Shown here: positions 14,981 through 24,404 of the stretch, piece by piece | Numbering within the stretch: position 1 is the stretch's first letter | How the letters are laid out: each line of letters starts with the position of its first letter | Origin: Candidatus Caldilinea saccharophila | GTDB taxonomy: Bacteria; Chloroflexota; Anaerolineae; Caldilineales; Caldilineaceae | Reading direction: 5' to 3' | DNA length: 64,000 nt | Assembly: GCA_016710365.1 (NCBI GenBank) | Contig: JADJVW010000018.1 | Span: 108,280 to 172,279, forward strand | Notes under the pieces: generated by a model | Databases searched by the model: none | Told to the model about the DNA's origin: nothing | What the model saw: the letters and a program-made list of their open reading frames with translations, nothing else | Made by a program: the position numbers and the translations under genes

Positions 14981-16649
14981 ATGTCTTCTGATGTTCTCTC
15001 CACACTTGTGCCCAAACCCGTCAGCGTGGCCGCGCGGCCCGGCAGCCTGGTGCTGCCCGCGCACGTTGGCATCTGGCGCGACGACGGCGCGGCTGCTGCC
15101 GCGGATCTGCTCACCACCGAACTGAGTCGCGCCACCGGCCTGCGCTTCGCCCCGGCGGCGCGTGAAGCCGCTCAGATCGTCCTGCACAGCGACGGCGACA
15201 GCGGCGAACACTACCGGATCGAGATCGACGCACGCCGCGCGTCCATCTCCGGCTCCCCTGCCGGGTTGATTCACGGCGTCTACACGCTGCGCCAACTGCT
15301 GCCGGCGGCCAACTGGCGTGCGGCGCCGCTGCCAGGCGTGGCGTGGAGCCTGCCGGCCTGCCTGATCGAGGATCGCCCGCGCTTTGGCTGGCGCGGCTGT
15401 ATGCTCGACACGGTGCGCCATTTCTCGCCCAAGCAGACGATTCTGCGCTTTGTCGACCTGCTGGCGATGCACCACTTCAACCGGCTGCATCTGCACCTCA
15501 CCGACGACCAGGGGTGGCGCGTCGAGATCAAGGCGTTTCCCAAGCTCACCGAAGTTGGTTCGCACCGCGCCAACACGGGGCTTGGCTTTGCCGTGTCCGC
15601 GACGGAGCCGCACGATGGGACCCCACACGGCGGCTACTACACGCAGGACGATCTGCGCGAAATCGTCGCCTACGCCGCCGCGCGTGGCATCATCGTCATG
15701 CCGGAGATCGAGCTGCCCGGCCATGCCCGCGCCCTGATCGCCGCCTATCCAGAGTTCGGCTGTCTCCCTGATGAGCCGGTGGACGTGGGAACCTACTTTG
15801 GCATCAGTCGCGATCTGGTCAACCCGCTGCCGCACACCATCGCCGCGCTGGAGACCATCTTCGAGGAATTGCTGACGATCTTTCCGTCCCCTGATCCATG
15901 TCGGCGGCGACGAAGCGCCGCTTGAGCGCTGGCGCGACTCGCCCGCCATCCGTGCGCACACCGCCAGCCTTGGCCTTGCCAACGCCGAAGCGATGCGCAC
16001 CTGGTTCACGGCGCATTTCGCCGAGTTTCTAAACGCGCGCGGGCGCCGGCTGGTCGGCTGGGATGAAATCATCCACTACGGCGGGTTGACGCCGAGTTCG
16101 GTGATCATGTCGTGGCGCGGGGAGAAGGGCGGCATGAAGGCGGCGCAGGAAGGCTATGATGTCTTGATGGCGCCGGTCTTTCCCACCTACTTTGACTATG
16201 CCCAGGACGAAGGCGCCGACGAGCCGCTGTCGATCGGCCAGTCGGTGCTGCTCGAAGATGTCTACGCCTACGAACCGTCGGCGCGCTGGCCCGACAAGGC
16301 TTCCTTCGAAAAGGTGCTGGGCGTGCAGTGTCAGCTCTGGCGCGAAGTAATTATCGATGAGGCGCACCTGGAGTACATGGCTTTCCCGCGCGTCTGTGCG
16401 CTGGCCGAAGTCGCGTGGAGCGAAACACGCGACGACTTCGCCGCGTTTCGCCAGCGGTTGGCGCATCATCTGGTGCGCCTCGACGCGTACGGCGTCAACT
16501 ATCGCCCGCTCGCTGGCCCGCGCCCGTGGCAGCAGCGCGCTGCAGGCCGCAAAGCCTATCAGCCGCGCTTCAACCTCAACGCGGCGCTGGCCAATATGGA
16601 TCAATGGGCGGAGTCGGGCGAGCCGCCCGCCGAACATCTGGCCGATTGA
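14981..16649 (+). CDS. Beta-N-acetylhexosaminidase, GH20 (frameshifted)
   Basis: GH20 enzymes remove terminal N-acetylglucosamine or N-acetylgalactosamine by substrate-assisted catalysis. The ATG at 14981 has a strong AGGAGG site. An N-terminal GH20b domain (residues 1-120) is followed by the catalytic barrel, opening with PRFGWRGCMLDTVRHF. LHLHLTDDQGWR, IVMPEIELPGHARALIAAYPEF and the catalytic Asp-Glu pair in HVGGDEAP (from 15897) are all present. The frame shifts at the C run 15888-15891, exactly before that motif. The continuation (LERWRDSPAIRAH...VGWDEII...FPTYFDY) ends at 16649. Corrected length is about 555 residues. No signal peptide is seen, so the enzyme is probably cytoplasmic. A one-base insertion in the run explains the break. 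Confidence 0.9.
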
Positions 16650-16669
16650 GTCGCGGCTGGCGTTGGATC

Positions 16670-16687
16670 GCGGGCGTCCCCGCCCGC
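16670..16687. repeat. Small GC palindrome of a dispersed family
   Basis: GCGGGCG and CGCCCGC pair around a TCCC loop just past the hexosaminidase stop. Further on, at about 16756-16778, the sequence GGAGACGCCTGCGATCCG resembles part of the palindromic element at 55009-55061. The stretch 16650-16780 therefore probably holds a degraded copy of that element. Confidence 0.45.
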
Positions 16688-16784
16688 CATTGAGCCGCCG
16701 GATAAGACGAGGTCGTCCGCGTGTTGCGTCTGTCATCGCGCAGTGTTCAGCGGGCGGAGACGCCTGCGATCCGACGCCGGGTGT

Positions 16785-16814
16785 TTGGCGTTGCGCGAGA
16801 AGGCGATTTATACT
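16785..16814 (+). promoter_or_regulatory. Probable sigma-70-type promoter of gcvT-gcvH
   Basis: TTGGCG (16785-16790) and TATACT (16809-16814) are 18 bases apart. The predicted start near 16821 leaves a 5' leader of about 75 bases containing a strong hairpin. Confidence 0.5.
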
Positions 16815-16834
16815 GCTGGCAGCCACCAACGGGG

Positions 16835-16864
16835 ACAAAGACCAGTGCACCGTCTGGTCTTTGT
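16835..16864 (+). promoter_or_regulatory. Hairpin in the gcvT leader
   Basis: ACAAAGACCAG (16835-16845) and CTGGTCTTTGT (16854-16864) form a perfect 11-bp stem with an 8-base loop. It lies between the predicted promoter and the ribosome site AAAGGAG at about 16884. It has no U-tract, so it is not a clear terminator. It does not match the glycine riboswitch core. Confidence 0.4.
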
Positions 16865-16896
16865 CATGATAGTGAACCGACGCAAAGGAGCGATCT

Positions 16897-17988
16897 GTGT
16901 TGCAACGTACGCCACTTTATGAAACTCATGTTGCGATGGGCGGGCGCATGGTGGAGTTTGCCGGGTATGAATTGCCCGTTCAATATCCCACCGGGCCGAC
17001 CGCCGAGCATCACGCGGTGCGCACCGCCGCCGGCCTCTTCGACATCGACCACATGGGGCAGTTCGAGATAGGCGGACCGGATGCCGAAATCTGCCTTCAA
17101 CAGCTTCAGGTGTGGGATCTTGACCAGATGGTTGAAGGCGATGCTCATTACAGCGTGCTCTGCTACGACGACGGCACGGTGGTCGACGACATTTTTCTAC
17201 AAATTACATAGTCGTTGGCTGATGATCGTCAATGCATCCAACCGCGCCAAAGACTGGGCGTGGATCGAGCATCACCTGCATGGCTACGACGCCGCCCTGA
17301 TCGAACGCTCGGATGAGCTTGCCATGTTGGCGTTGCAAGGTCCCAAAGCGGAGCAGATCCTGCAGAAACTGACCAGTTACCCACTCGCCACTGTCGCCCC
17401 TCGCACCGCCGTGGAGACCGAAATCGGCGGGCTGATGGTCATTGCCGGTCGCACTGGCTATACAGGCGAAGACGGCTTTGAACTCTATGTGCCTGTCGAA
17501 GGGGCGGTTGCTTTTGGACGCTGCTCCTCGATGCGGGCAAAGCAGATGGCTTGTTGGCGTGTGGTCTGGCTGCGCGCGACAGCCTGCGCTTTGAAGCGTC
17601 GATGCCGCTCTACGGCCACGAACTCAGCCCGCAGATCAACCCGCTCGAAGCGCGTCTCGGTTGGACCATGTCGTGGAACAAGCCGTTCATTGGGCGCGAT
17701 GCGCTGCTCAAAGTAAAACTGGAAAAGCCGGCGCGCCTGCTCGTCGGGCTGGAAATGGTCGAGAAAGCGGTGCCGCGCGAACACTACGACGTAGCCAGCG
17801 ATGGCAAGGTCATCGGCCACGTCACGTCCGGCATGAAAAGCCCCACGCTCGACAAGTTCCTGGCAATGGCCTACGTGCCCCCTGCGTACAGTGCGCTCGG
17901 CACGCGCCTGGATGTGATTGTGCGCGGGCAACCCAAAGCCGCGGTCGTCGTCAAGCGGCCCTTCTACAAGCCAAAGTACAAGGCATAA
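16897..17988 (+). CDS. gcvT: Glycine cleavage system T protein, aminomethyltransferase (two frameshifts)
   Basis: GcvT moves the methylene group from the lipoylated H protein to tetrahydrofolate and releases ammonia. The start is GTG 16897 with AAAGGAG six bases upstream. Typical segments are seen: RTPLYETHVAMGGRMVEFAGYELPVQY (shown here in part), GLFDIDHMGQFEIGG, MIVNASNRAKDW, AGRTGYTGEDGFELYVP, and PLYGHELSPQINPLEARLGW near the end. The frame shifts at the T run 17192-17196 (one T too many) and shifts back at the T run 17512-17515 (one T too few). Each correction gives an uninterrupted protein of about 363 residues, normal length. gcvH follows 36 bases downstream. The P protein and dihydrolipoamide dehydrogenase are not in the window. 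Confidence 0.92.
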
Positions 17989-18024
17989 AGTTACTCTTCA
18001 TCTCTCAACCATAAGGAGTTCAAG

Positions 18025-18423
18025 ATGGCCAGCTACAAATTAGATCAGAGCGTCAAATATGCCAAGAGCCATGAATGGGCGCGCGCCGATGATGGCATTG
18101 TCGTCGTTGGCATCTCCGACTATGCCCAGGACGCGCTGAGCGACGTCGTTTATATTGACCTGCCGGAAGTGGGCGATACGGTCACAGCCGGCAAGCAGGT
18201 GTCCACCGTAGAGTCGGTCAAGGCCGCGGAAGATGTCAACGCACCGGTCAGCGGCGAGGTCGTCGAGATCAACACCGCGCTGGAAGACACGCCGGAGATC
18301 GTCAACGAGCGGCCGTATGACGCCTGGTTCTTCAAGGTCAAGCCGACTGACAAACTGGATGCCGAGCTGGCCGCGCTGCTGGCGCCCGCCGATTACGAAA
18401 AATTTGTCGCAGAGCTGGAATAG
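18025..18423 (+). CDS. gcvH: Glycine cleavage system H protein
   Basis: The 132-residue protein has the lipoyl-carrier fold. The lipoylated lysine lies in ESVKAAEDVNAPVSGEV, at about residue 68. It shuttles the aminomethyl intermediate between the P, T and L proteins. The start ATG at 18025 has AAGGAG eight bases upstream. The length and the flanking glycines are standard. The short gap after gcvT suggests one transcript from the promoter near 16.8 kb. A hairpin repeat lies immediately after the stop. Confidence 0.95.
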   Translation: MASYKLDQSVKYAKSHEWARADDGIVVVGISDYAQDALSDVVYIDLPEVGDTVTAGKQVSTVESVKAAEDVNAPVSGEVVEINTALEDTPEIVNERPYDAWFFKVKPTDKLDAELAALLAPADYEKFVAELE

Positions 18424-18430
18424 CCCGATA

Positions 18431-18519
18431 GCACGCGGATAAAGCAGATTAGGCGGATTTCCGCGGATTTTTTTTGATTTAATCCGCGTTGATCCGCCCG
18501 ATCCGCGAAATCCGCGTGC
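18431..18519. repeat. GCGGATT-family foldback repeat
   Basis: GCACGCGGA (18431-18439) and TCCGCGTGC (18511-18519) form the ends. Between them GCGGATT-like units run first in one sense (AGGCGGATTTCCGCGGATT) and then in the other (AATCCGCG, GATCCGCC). A related element lies at 29021-29108. The block contains a run of eight T and may act as a terminator for gcvTH. Confidence 0.75.
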
Positions 18520-18615
18520 TGTTGCGCGTTTAGCCGCGCACCCTCTTCACATCCGCAACACTTGCCCCCAATCCATCCAGAACATTTTTCTCGTTTCAAT
18601 AGAAGAAAGCGTACT

Positions 18616-18642
18616 TCACAGGTGTGCAGCCTGTGATATGCT
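18616..18642 (+). promoter_or_regulatory. Operator-like palindrome and extended -10 upstream of the FkbM gene
   Basis: TCACAGG and CCTGTGA (18616-18622 and 18630-18636) form an inverted repeat with a 7-base spacer. It overlaps a TGA-TATGCT extended -10 (TATGCT at 18637-18642). The overlap suggests that a regulator bound here could block the promoter. Confidence 0.35.
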
Positions 18643-18688
18643 GATGCCCATTGTAAGGTGTGGTTGACCCTGGCGGTTTCTCGCCGTC

Positions 18689-19516
18689 ATGACGCGCCAG
18701 ACGATGGTTGACTTCCTGTCCGGGCGAACCTCGGACGCACAACAGGATGGCATGATGCCTTCAGGCACTGCTGGATATGCTGCCCAACAGCGCATCGGGT
18801 TGCTGCGCTCGCTAGTTGTTTACTATGGGAACCCGCTCAAGTTGCACCGTATGCGCCGCTTCTACGCGCAATTTATCGGGCGCGGGGATCTTTGTTTCGA
18901 CCTGGGCGCGCATGTAGGAAATCGACTGCTGGTCTGGTCGCTGCTTGGTGCACGCATCGTTGGTGTGGAGCCACAGCCTGCGTGCATCCGCTTGCTGCGC
19001 AGTTGGTACGGTCGTTCCGCCCAGGTCACGCTGGTCGAGGAAGCGGTCGGCGCCGCGTCGGGCGAGGCGACGCTCTTCGTGAGTGCGGCCACGCCGACGG
19101 TCACCACCCTCTCCAAGCCCTGGATCGACGCGATGCAGCAGGCCGCTGCGTTTGCCAAGGTGCGCTGGGAAGGCGCGGCGCCTGTCAAAGTGACGACGCT
19201 GGACGACCTCATTGCCCGCTACGGCGAGCCTGTCTTTTGCAAGATCGATGTCGAAGGTTTCGAGTGGGAAGTATTGCAAGGGTTGTCACGCCCGCTGGCG
19301 TCGCTCTCGTTTGAGTATATCGGCGCAGCCAAAACACAGGCCACCGCGTGCGTGGCGCGGCTTGCCGAGTTGGGCGACTACACCTTCAACTGGTCGCAGG
19401 GGGAGCAACACCGTTGGCAATCGCAGCGTTGGCTCACCGCCACGGAGATGAGTCAATGGCTGGCAACTCTGTCCGCACAATCTGGCTCCGGTGACATCTA
19501 CGCGAGAAGAGTCTGA
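18689..19516 (+). CDS. FkbM-family methyltransferase
   Basis: This 275-residue SAM-dependent methyltransferase belongs to the FkbM family, which often O-methylates sugars or secondary metabolites. The SAM-binding motif is LCFDLGAHVGNRLLVWSLLG (residues about 70-89), followed by VGVEPQPACIRLL. KIDVEGFEWEVLQGL near residue 190 is the family's signature second motif. ATG 18689 is used, though ATG 18704 is equally possible; neither has a strong ribosome site. A CDP-alcohol phosphatidyltransferase starts two bases after the stop, and a flippase-like gene overlaps that one. The three are almost certainly co-transcribed and may make or export a modified lipid or glycan. The acceptor is unknown. Confidence 0.85.
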   Translation: MTRQTMVDFLSGRTSDAQQDGMMPSGTAGYAAQQRIGLLRSLVVYYGNPLKLHRMRRFYAQFIGRGDLCFDLGAHVGNRLLVWSLLGARIVGVEPQPACIRLLRSWYGRSAQVTLVEEAVGAASGEATLFVSAATPTVTTLSKPWIDAMQQAAAFAKVRWEGAAPVKVTTLDDLIARYGEPVFCKIDVEGFEWEVLQGLSRPLASLSFEYIGAAKTQATACVARLAELGDYTFNWSQGEQHRWQSQRWLTATEMSQWLATLSAQSGSGDIYARRV

Positions 19517-19518
19517 CC

Positions 19519-20672
19519 ATGCTGTACGACGACAAACGCACCCTGACTGAGCTGCGCCGGCGCTGGTTCTATGTGGCGCTCTTATACGGCGCGGTGCTGG
19601 CGACCGGTTATTGGGCGATGCTCCAATGGTGGCCGGCGAGCGATGCCGTCCGCTGGCTGGTGCTGGCGACGGCGACCATGACGGTGCAGATGGCCGTGCT
19701 GAGGTGGGCGCTCCAGTTCAATCATCGGCCAGCCGGTGCGCCGCTTTACCCCGACCTGGGCGTCGCTAACGGCATGACGTTGACGCGCGGCCTGCTCACC
19801 TGTCTGATGGCGGGCTTCCTCTTTGGCCCGACGCTGCAAGGCTGGCTGGCCTGGGCGCCCGCTCTGCTCTACATGACGGAGCGTGTGATCGACTTCTTCG
19901 ACGGCTTTGTCGCCCGCTACACCAGCCGCGAGACCAGGCTTGGCTCGATCCTGGACATGGAATTCGACGGGCTGGGCATTCTGATCGCAGTTGGGCTGGC
20001 GATTCAGCTAGATCATCTGCCCGTCTGGTATTTGATCCTGGGATTGGGGCGCCAGTTGTTTATCTTCGCCATCTGGATACGCAAACGGCGGCGCAAGCCT
20101 GTCTTCGACCTGCCGACTTCGGGGCATCGTCGCCTGATCGCCGGCTTGCAGACGGGCTTTATCAGCATCATCCTCTGGCCGCTGTGGACGAGCCAGGTGG
20201 CGATGTTTGCGGCGTGGCTTTTTGCCGCACCGCTGGTTTTCAGCTTTGGACGCGACTGGCTGGTCGTCAGCGCCGTCATTGATGCAGGTTCGGAGGCGTA
20301 TCGCTCCGCACGCCGCCGCGCTAAATTGCTCTTCGAACAATGGCTGCCGCTGGCGGCGCGCGGTGCAGGCGCCTTGCTCACCGGCTGGATGCTCTGGCGC
20401 GGGGACACCTTCCCCAATGAAACAGCGTGGCTGGCCGGGCTGGCCGCGACCCTGTTGGTGCTGGGCGTTGTCGGGAGGGCGCCGCACTGGTGCTGGCATT
20501 TCTGGCCGCGTTCAACGCCAGCAGCGCCGGATTGCAGATCGACAATGGCCTGCTGTTGATCTGCGCCATGCTCGTCCTGCATCTGGGCAGCGGTCGCTTT
20601 GCCCTGTGGCAGCCGGAGGAATACTACCTGCACACCCAACTGGGCGCGCCGCACAACGAGACAGCCGTATGA
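19519..20672 (+). CDS. CDP-alcohol phosphatidyltransferase family protein (frameshifted)
   Basis: The enzyme carries the complete CDP-alcohol motif DFFDGFVARYTSRETRLGSI plus LDMEFD (near residue 130), matching DxxDGxxARx8Gx3Dx3D with all metal-binding aspartates. It should join a CDP-linked donor to an alcohol acceptor in the membrane; which alcohol is not clear. About ten hydrophobic segments are seen, more than in the small PgsA-type enzymes. The frame shifts near 20474; the final helices (LVLAFLAAFNASSAG...) continue to 20672. Corrected length is about 384 residues. The next gene starts within its stop codon (ATGA), showing tight translational coupling. Confidence 0.82.
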
Positions 20673-21771
20673 CGACAGCTTTGCGTCAATGGTCGCGACG
20701 CCAATGGTCGCGGCGGCCGTGGCCACGACGACCGTGGCGGGCCGGTCGGCTGCTGCATTTGATCTGGATTGCGCTTGCCGTCGCCTTGTTGTGGCTGACG
20801 CTGCGTGCGGTCAACATGGGTGAAGTGTGGGATCGCCTGCGCCATCTTCAGCCGAGCCAGATCGGGCTGCTGCTGCTCGTTAATGTGGCGGTGTTGGCAA
20901 CCTTCAGCGCGCGCTGGTGGTTGCTGCTCTTTGCGCAGGGCTACCGGGTTCCGTACCACCACCTGATGGCCTATCGCCTCGCCGCCTTTGCTTTAAGCTA
21001 CTTCACGCCAGGCCCACATTTTGGCGGCGAACCGTTGCAGGTCTATCTGGTGACATCGCGGCACAAGGCGCCCGTTTCCGTCGCGGTGGCTGCTGTCGTC
21101 GTAGACAAGGTGCTCGAAATGACGGCAAACTTCACCTTCCTGACTTTGGGGGTGCTTTTGTGGTGCGGACGCAGGTGTTGCCGGGCGTGAGTGAAGCACA
21201 ATTGCTGCTGACCAGTCTTGGCCTTCTGCTGCTGCCGCTCAGCCTGTTGATGGCGATCCTCGTGGGCTGGCATCCACTGTCCGCGCTGTTTGTTTTGTTG
21301 GAACGCCCCTGGCGTTGGCTTGCCAGACAACGCGGCATGACGCCTACGCCGCTGGCCGCAACCGCCTTTGTGCGTGCGGTGCGGCAAAGTGAAGATCAAA
21401 GCATTACGCTTTGCCGAGACCATCCGTTGATCCTGATGCTGGCCGTAGGCGCGTCGGGGTTGAGTTGGGCGGCCATTGTCGGCGAATTCTGGCTGATGGC
21501 TGCTGTGCTGGGGCTTGAGCTCACGCTGCCCGAAACGATTGCGGCCTTGCTGGCCGCGCGCGTGGCGATTCTGCTGCCGCTGCCTGCCGCGGTCGGCGCC
21601 TTGGAGGCAAGCCAGGCGCTGGCGATGCAACTGCTCGGTCAATCGCCCGCGGCTGGCGTCAGCCTCAGCTTCCTCATCCGTGGCCGCGACATGGTATTAG
21701 GGCTGGTTGGCCTGGCGTTGGCCGGCGTGCTGGTGTGGGGGAAGAAGAGGGATAAAGAGATGGGGAGATAA
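20669..21771 (+). CDS. Flippase-like (MprF/AglD N-terminal type, UPF0104) membrane protein (frameshifted)
   Basis: The protein has the lysylphosphatidylglycerol synthase transmembrane-type fold: a first helix (LLHLIWIALAVALLWLTLRA), then a signature stretch FTPGPHFGGEPLQVYLV. Later come LLPLPAAVGALEASQALAM and FLIRGRDMVLGL. Such proteins move lipid-linked molecules across the membrane; here it probably handles the product of the adjacent CDP-alcohol enzyme. The frame shifts at the T run 21155-21158 (one T lost). Corrected length is about 365 residues. The basic N-terminus contains repeated QWSRR/PWPRRPW units. The C-terminus runs into the repeat block at 21.75 kb, so the true end may lie a little earlier. 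A second flippase-like gene occurs at 50.8 kb. Confidence 0.8.
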
Positions 21772-21862
21772 GAGAGTGGAGATTGAGGATTTTGGGGGAT
21801 TGCGGCTCAGGTTATTCCCTGTCTCCCCCTCTCCCTGTCTCCTTGCCTCCCCCTCTCCCTTT
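21735..21862. repeat. Purine/pyrimidine foldback repeat between convergent genes
   Basis: A purine-rich part (GGGATAAAGAGATGGGGAG, TGGAGATTGAGG) is followed by a pyrimidine-rich part (CTGTCTCCCCCTCTCC, TGTCTCCTTGCCTCC). The two are roughly complementary and could fold back. The block covers the last codons of the flippase gene and ends at the yceI-like stop codon. Confidence 0.7.
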
Positions 21863-22600
21863 CTACTGCGCCTTCGCCACAATCTGCATTTCGATGCCAA
21901 ATTCGTCCGCCACGGTCAGCGTGTTGGCGAAGTTGGGCGGGTCGATGCCAAAGTCGCTCATCTTGAGCCGCGTCGTGGCGACGCCGTTGAGTGTGTCCCC
22001 GCTGAGGCTGGCGGTCACATCGAAGGTGGCGGGTTGGGTGATCTCACGGATGGTCAGGTCGCCCACTAATTGGAAACTCACTTCGTCTCCCTCGGTGTAG
22101 GCGGCCGGCGCGCCTTCGACGCTGGTGGCGGTGAAGGTCGCTAGCGGGTAATCGTTGAAGCGCGGCCCATTCTCCCGAATCCATTTGTCGCGGTTATTTT
22201 GGTCGGTGGTGAAGGTGTTCATTTTCACCGTGAACGTGTTTTCGCCCAGCGGCGCGCTCAGGTCGTCGAGGTTGAGCTGAAGCTGGCCTTCGATTTCCTG
22301 GGTGCTGCCGACCACATCGGCCACCCCCGCAGCAATGCCGAGCTTGTCCAGCGCACCGGCAAAGAATTCCTCGTCCGCCAGATAGGTGGCTTTGGAGGCT
22401 TCGGGCACGATCACGAAGGTGCGCTGACCCGCCGCCGCACCGCTCTCTGCTGCGCCTGCTGTTTCAGCGGGCGCGTCCACGGCGGGCGCTTCAGCCGTAG
22501 GGGATTCCGGCGTGGCCGCCGGCGTTGCCTGCCCGCCGCAGGCGGTCAAAAGCATAAGCAGCATCAGCAAGGCGAAAGTTCTTGTCATGGAATACAGCAT
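21863..22600 (-). CDS. YceI-family lipoprotein
   Basis: The 245-residue protein starts at ATG 22600 with an AAGGAGAAG site. A lipoprotein signal ends in LMLLMLLTACGG, so the mature protein should be lipid-anchored outside the membrane. A Pro/Ala-rich linker (residues 25-60) leads to a YceI lipocalin-like barrel: FTVKMNTFTTDQNNRDKWIR, LATFTATSVEG, VGDLTIREITQPATFDVTA, GVATTRLKMSDFGIDPP. YceI proteins bind isoprenoid-like or other amphiphilic molecules. An LTA-synthase-like gene lies 14 bases upstream on the same strand, so both may act at the cell envelope. Confidence 0.88.
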   Translation of the reverse strand: MLYSMTRTFALLMLLMLLTACGGQATPAATPESPTAEAPAVDAPAETAGAAESGAAAGQRTFVIVPEASKATYLADEEFFAGALDKLGIAAGVADVVGSTQEIEGQLQLNLDDLSAPLGENTFTVKMNTFTTDQNNRDKWIRENGPRFNDYPLATFTATSVEGAPAAYTEGDEVSFQLVGDLTIREITQPATFDVTASLSGDTLNGVATTRLKMSDFGIDPPNFANTLTVADEFGIEMQIVAKAQ

Positions 22601-22613
22601 AATCTTCTCCTTA

Positions 22614-24404
22614 TTAATTGGCGACCGCGGCCTGATCCGGCACAATCCCTTGCGGGAGATAGACCGGCGCTGCGATCTGATCGAGGCCAAAATTGTTGAA
22701 CAGAACACGAATAAAGAGCGAATAGAAGCCCTCGTGGCGCAAGGTAGGCTCCAGATCAGAAACAGTCAGTCCTGGCGTAAACCCATACTCCTCAAAGGCC
22801 GCGACCAGCGCCGCGTCCTGGCTGATGATGTGCACCGGCGTCGCCCATCCATCCGCGCGGCGGGAAACGGCCGGCGGCTGGTGATCGCCGATCAGGATGA
22901 AGATACTGTGCTCATCCCCCACGTCGCGGATAAATTGCGTCAACATGCGCAACTGATAGGTGATCGCATTCAGATAGTTGCGCCGCATCGCCTCCTGGCT
23001 GATCGTGTCGGGATCGACGGGCGGCTCCTCCGCCCCTGGCTGGTCAAGCGTGCGCCAGTCATCGACCAGCGTAGGGTGAGGCGTCCACGGGTAATGCGAA
23101 TTCTGCGTAATGGTAAAGAGCAGCAAGGACTGGTGGTTCTCCGTTTTGAGCCGCTCCTGCGCCCAGTGCAGCACCCACTGGTCGGGCGGCGCTGGCCCCC
23201 ATCCGTAGCGCGGGCCGTCGTACGCCAAATCCTTGTTGCGGAGCAGTTCATCCGCGCTCAACAGCCGCGTGTACTTCGCCCAGGCTACCTCGGATAGATT
23301 CTCGTCCAGCGCGGACAGCCAGGCGAAGTGATAGCCCTGATCCTGCAACGTCTTGCCCAGGCTTGGATAACTGCCGTCGATCTGGTATTTGTTGCGCAGC
23401 GCCAGATATTGCGGGTGATTGTCGATGCGCAGGCCAAAAAGCGTGCTCGTGTAGGCCAGCCATGAGCCTCCCCCCCACGTCGGCGACTCGCTCAACGCCG
23501 TCGCCGCGTGATAGCCGGCATTATCCAATTGATCTTCGAGTTGGCTCAGTAAGGACAGATACGTTGGCCGAAAGTGGCTGCGTTTGTAAAGCACGCTGCC
23601 GTAGGATTCGACAAAGATTACGTAGATGTCTGGTTTGCGTTCCAACCGGTAACCGGTGTAGTTGTAAGCCGCGCGCACCTGGCTGTCGTCGAATGCGGCC
23701 ACGTCCTGATAGGTCTTGAGCGACAGGGCAAGGTTTTTCTGAAGTTTGAAGCCAAAGCTGCTGAACACCATCTCCGGCCGCGCAGTGTAGAGTTGATAGG
23801 CCACCGCTGCGGCCAAACAGAGCGCCGCCAGGCCGCCCAACGCTAGCCGCGACGCCCAGTGCAGTCGCGACGAGGCGCCGCTGCGCAGCAGTACGACCAG
23901 CAGCCACACGACCGCCGCCGCACCCGTCAGCAGGACAAATATAGCGCCGGCATAGAGCCACCACGCGGCGTTGACGTGTTCGGCCAGGAAGGGCAGTCCA
24001 TCGCGCGCCAGGTAGAACTGGCCGTAAAACGAGGGATCCAGCAGAAAGACCGAAGCGACGACCGCCTCGTAGATGGCATAGGAGAGGAGCAATGCGTAGA
24101 ACACGCCAACGAGCGCGCCGATCCACGGGCGACGCAGCCAGCGCATCAGCACCCACGCGGCGATCATCACCGTCAATTCGACGGAAATGCGCCATGGGTC
24201 CAGATTCTCGCGCCAGATCAAGAGATGGTTGACAGCCGGCCACCAGCCGCCATCCAGTGTCGACGCAGGCGGTAGTACGCTGCTCTGCGGGTCAAGAAAA
24301 AACATCGGCAGAAAAAGTAGGAAATTGAGCACGGCAAATGCACCCCAGAAGATCAGATTGGGGTGGCTCTGACTGAACTGGCGCAATGACAGACGGTCGA
24401 ACAT
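22614..24404 (-). CDS. LTA synthase / alkaline phosphatase superfamily membrane enzyme
   Basis: About five N-terminal transmembrane segments (residues 10-200) are followed by a large external domain of the sulfatase/phosphoglycerol transferase type. Expected metal and catalytic motifs are PDIYVIFVESYGS, ESPTWGGGSWLAYTSTLFG and ILIGDHQPP. Enzymes of this family move phosphoglycerol-type groups onto lipids or glycans. The stretch that usually reads GGTS around the catalytic Thr reads GGGS here, so the nucleophile may be Ser. The start ATG 24404 (MFDRLSLRQF) follows AAAGGGG; an upstream in-frame ATG at 24512 is less likely because no hydrophobic or conserved sequence precedes the chosen start. 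Co-transcription with the YceI-like gene is likely. Confidence 0.8.
   Translation of the reverse strand: MFDRLSLRQFSQSHPNLIFWGAFAVLNFLLFLPMFFLDPQSSVLPPASTLDGGWWPAVNHLLIWRENLDPWRISVELTVMIAAWVLMRWLRRPWIGALVGVFYALLLSYAIYEAVVASVFLLDPSFYGQFYLARDGLPFLAEHVNAAWWLYAGAIFVLLTGAAAVVWLLVVLLRSGASSRLHWASRLALGGLAALCLAAAVAYQLYTARPEMVFSSFGFKLQKNLALSLKTYQDVAAFDDSQVRAAYNYTGYRLERKPDIYVIFVESYGSVLYKRSHFRPTYLSLLSQLEDQLDNAGYHAATALSESPTWGGGSWLAYTSTLFGLRIDNHPQYLALRNKYQIDGSYPSLGKTLQDQGYHFAWLSALDENLSEVAWAKYTRLLSADELLRNKDLAYDGPRYGWGPAPPDQWVLHWAQERLKTENHQSLLLFTITQNSHYPWTPHPTLVDDWRTLDQPGAEEPPVDPDTISQEAMRRNYLNAITYQLRMLTQFIRDVGDEHSIFILIGDHQPPAVSRRADGWATPVHIISQDAALVAAFEEYGFTPGLTVSDLEPTLRHEGFYSLFIRVLFNNFGLDQIAAPVYLPQGIVPDQAAVAN

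Noticed and set aside
16700..16897. Glycine riboswitch upstream of gcvT
   Set aside because: The conserved glycine aptamer core sequences are absent; only a simple hairpin is present.
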